A stretch of DNA of 64,000 nt from Oceanococcus sp. HetDA_MAG_MS8 (GTDB lineage Bacteria; Pseudomonadota; Gammaproteobacteria; Nevskiales; Oceanococcaceae), in the NCBI GenBank assembly GCA_019192445.1, contig JAHCMK010000006.1, positions 1 to 64,000 of the forward strand, in the 5' to 3' direction. The first letter of the stretch is position 1, and every line of letters starts with the position of its first letter. The notes beneath the pieces are model-generated. The model was given only the letters and a program-made list of their open reading frames with translations, ran no database searches and was not told where the DNA came from. Shown piece after piece: positions 63,717-64,000 of the stretch. Position numbers and translations under genes: made by a program.

Positions 63717-64000
63717 ATGCCAGCTGCCGCCGAAGTCCCCCTCTCAAATGACCAACTCGTCGACAGCTTGGCCGAACAAGGCTGGGTGGTTTGCCCGCAG
63801 TTTCTAAGCTCTCATGAGTGGCTACCGCTGCTGCACCGCGCGCAGGCGCTGCATGCAGAGCAGTTGATGCGGCCGGCCCAGATCGGCAGCGGGGCCCAGC
63901 GCCAGCGGCGCAGCGATATTCGCAGCGATGAGGTGCTTTGGATCGATCAACTCGATGCCACCACCCGCGTTTACTGGGAGCGCATGGAGGCACTGCGTCT
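63717..64000 (+). CDS. 2OG-Fe(II) oxygenase, truncated by the window end
   Basis: The first 94 codons of a larger gene. DQLVDSLAEQGWVVCPQFLS, MRPAQIGSGAQRQRRSDIRS and DEVLWIDQLDATTRVYWERM match the N-terminal half of SM-20/2-oxoglutarate-Fe(II) dioxygenases. The His-Asp metal motif would lie beyond the window. The ATG at 63717 is the first in frame; no strong ribosome site is visible. It starts about 97 bp after repeat copy 2. Confidence 0.75.
   Translation, partial: MPAAAEVPLSNDQLVDSLAEQGWVVCPQFLSSHEWLPLLHRAQALHAEQLMRPAQIGSGAQRQRRSDIRSDEVLWIDQLDATTRVYWERMEALR

Overview
The window looks like a chromosomal segment of an aquatic, probably marine, gammaproteobacterium. The reasons are a complete Na+-translocating NADH:quinone reductase (nqrABCDEF plus nqrM), UbiK, a cytochrome c5, a TonB-dependent receptor, a sigma54-type glnK-amtB promoter, and dense operons with ATGA overlaps at moderately high G+C. 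I could not assign a genus; the gene mix would fit Nevskiales/Salinisphaerales-like or oceanospirillal lineages, but that is a guess. There is no rRNA, tRNA, CRISPR array, prophage or transposase gene.

Layout. 0.1-1.3 kb: envelope genes (an EipA/DUF1134 protein, a small lipoprotein, a CPXCG zinc protein). 1.5-7.2 kb: a five-gene phosphorelay operon (response regulator-PAS, soluble histidine kinase, CHASE histidine kinase, single-domain response regulator) ending in a protein with an intact plant-type ethylene-receptor (ETR1) membrane domain on a degenerate kinase body. 7.3-16.0 kb: a light-response island. It has CRY-DASH and a FAD oxidoreductase, divergent from glutathione peroxidase, a second photolyase/cryptochrome, DUF2244, an SDR, a 43-residue DUF2256 protein and an Fe-S (6-4)-type photolyase. 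It is closed by a MerR/LitR-like regulator. Divergent from that regulator is a candidate about 134-nt small RNA with C-rich loops, including CCUCCUCCC, and a strong terminator. 16.1-22.7 kb: the ligase-associated repair operon (exonuclease, ATP-dependent ligase, Lhr-like helicase, PdeM) plus a TIGR01777 epimerase.

23-27.5 kb: an epimerase, a GNAT-nitrilase fusion, a GT-C-type membrane protein and a CDGSH protein whose stop codon lies on the edge of a 214-bp MITE-like repeat. A second, inverted copy lies at 63.5 kb. 27.8-33.5 kb: a lipid-modification operon (flavoprotein, DUF1365, two cyclopropane-synthase-type methyltransferases) divergent from an ECF sigma/RskA anti-sigma pair, resembling photo-oxidative-stress lipid loci. 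33.5-41.8 kb: housekeeping and envelope genes (NnrU, acyl-CoA-binding protein, hydrolase, EcsC, NRDE, glycosyltransferase, beta-barrel, Atm1-type ABC exporter, CBS protein). 41.8-48.1 kb: nqrM and the nqr operon. 48.4-50.5 kb: amt, glnK and ubiK with a sigma54 promoter and an NtrC-like palindrome. 50.9-54.0 kb: cytochrome c5 and a cluster of small membrane and transferase genes. 54.1-60.3 kb: TonB receptor, LolA-like, MMPL exporter and DUF3261-like lipoprotein. 60.4-64.0 kb: hydrolase, lipoprotein, HAD protein, small membrane protein, GNAT, repeat copy 2 and a truncated 2OG-Fe(II) oxygenase.

The most interesting parts are the ETR1-like sensor operon, the light-response island with its LitR-like regulator and C-rich sRNA candidate sharing a control region with the repair operon, and the paired MITE-like repeats.
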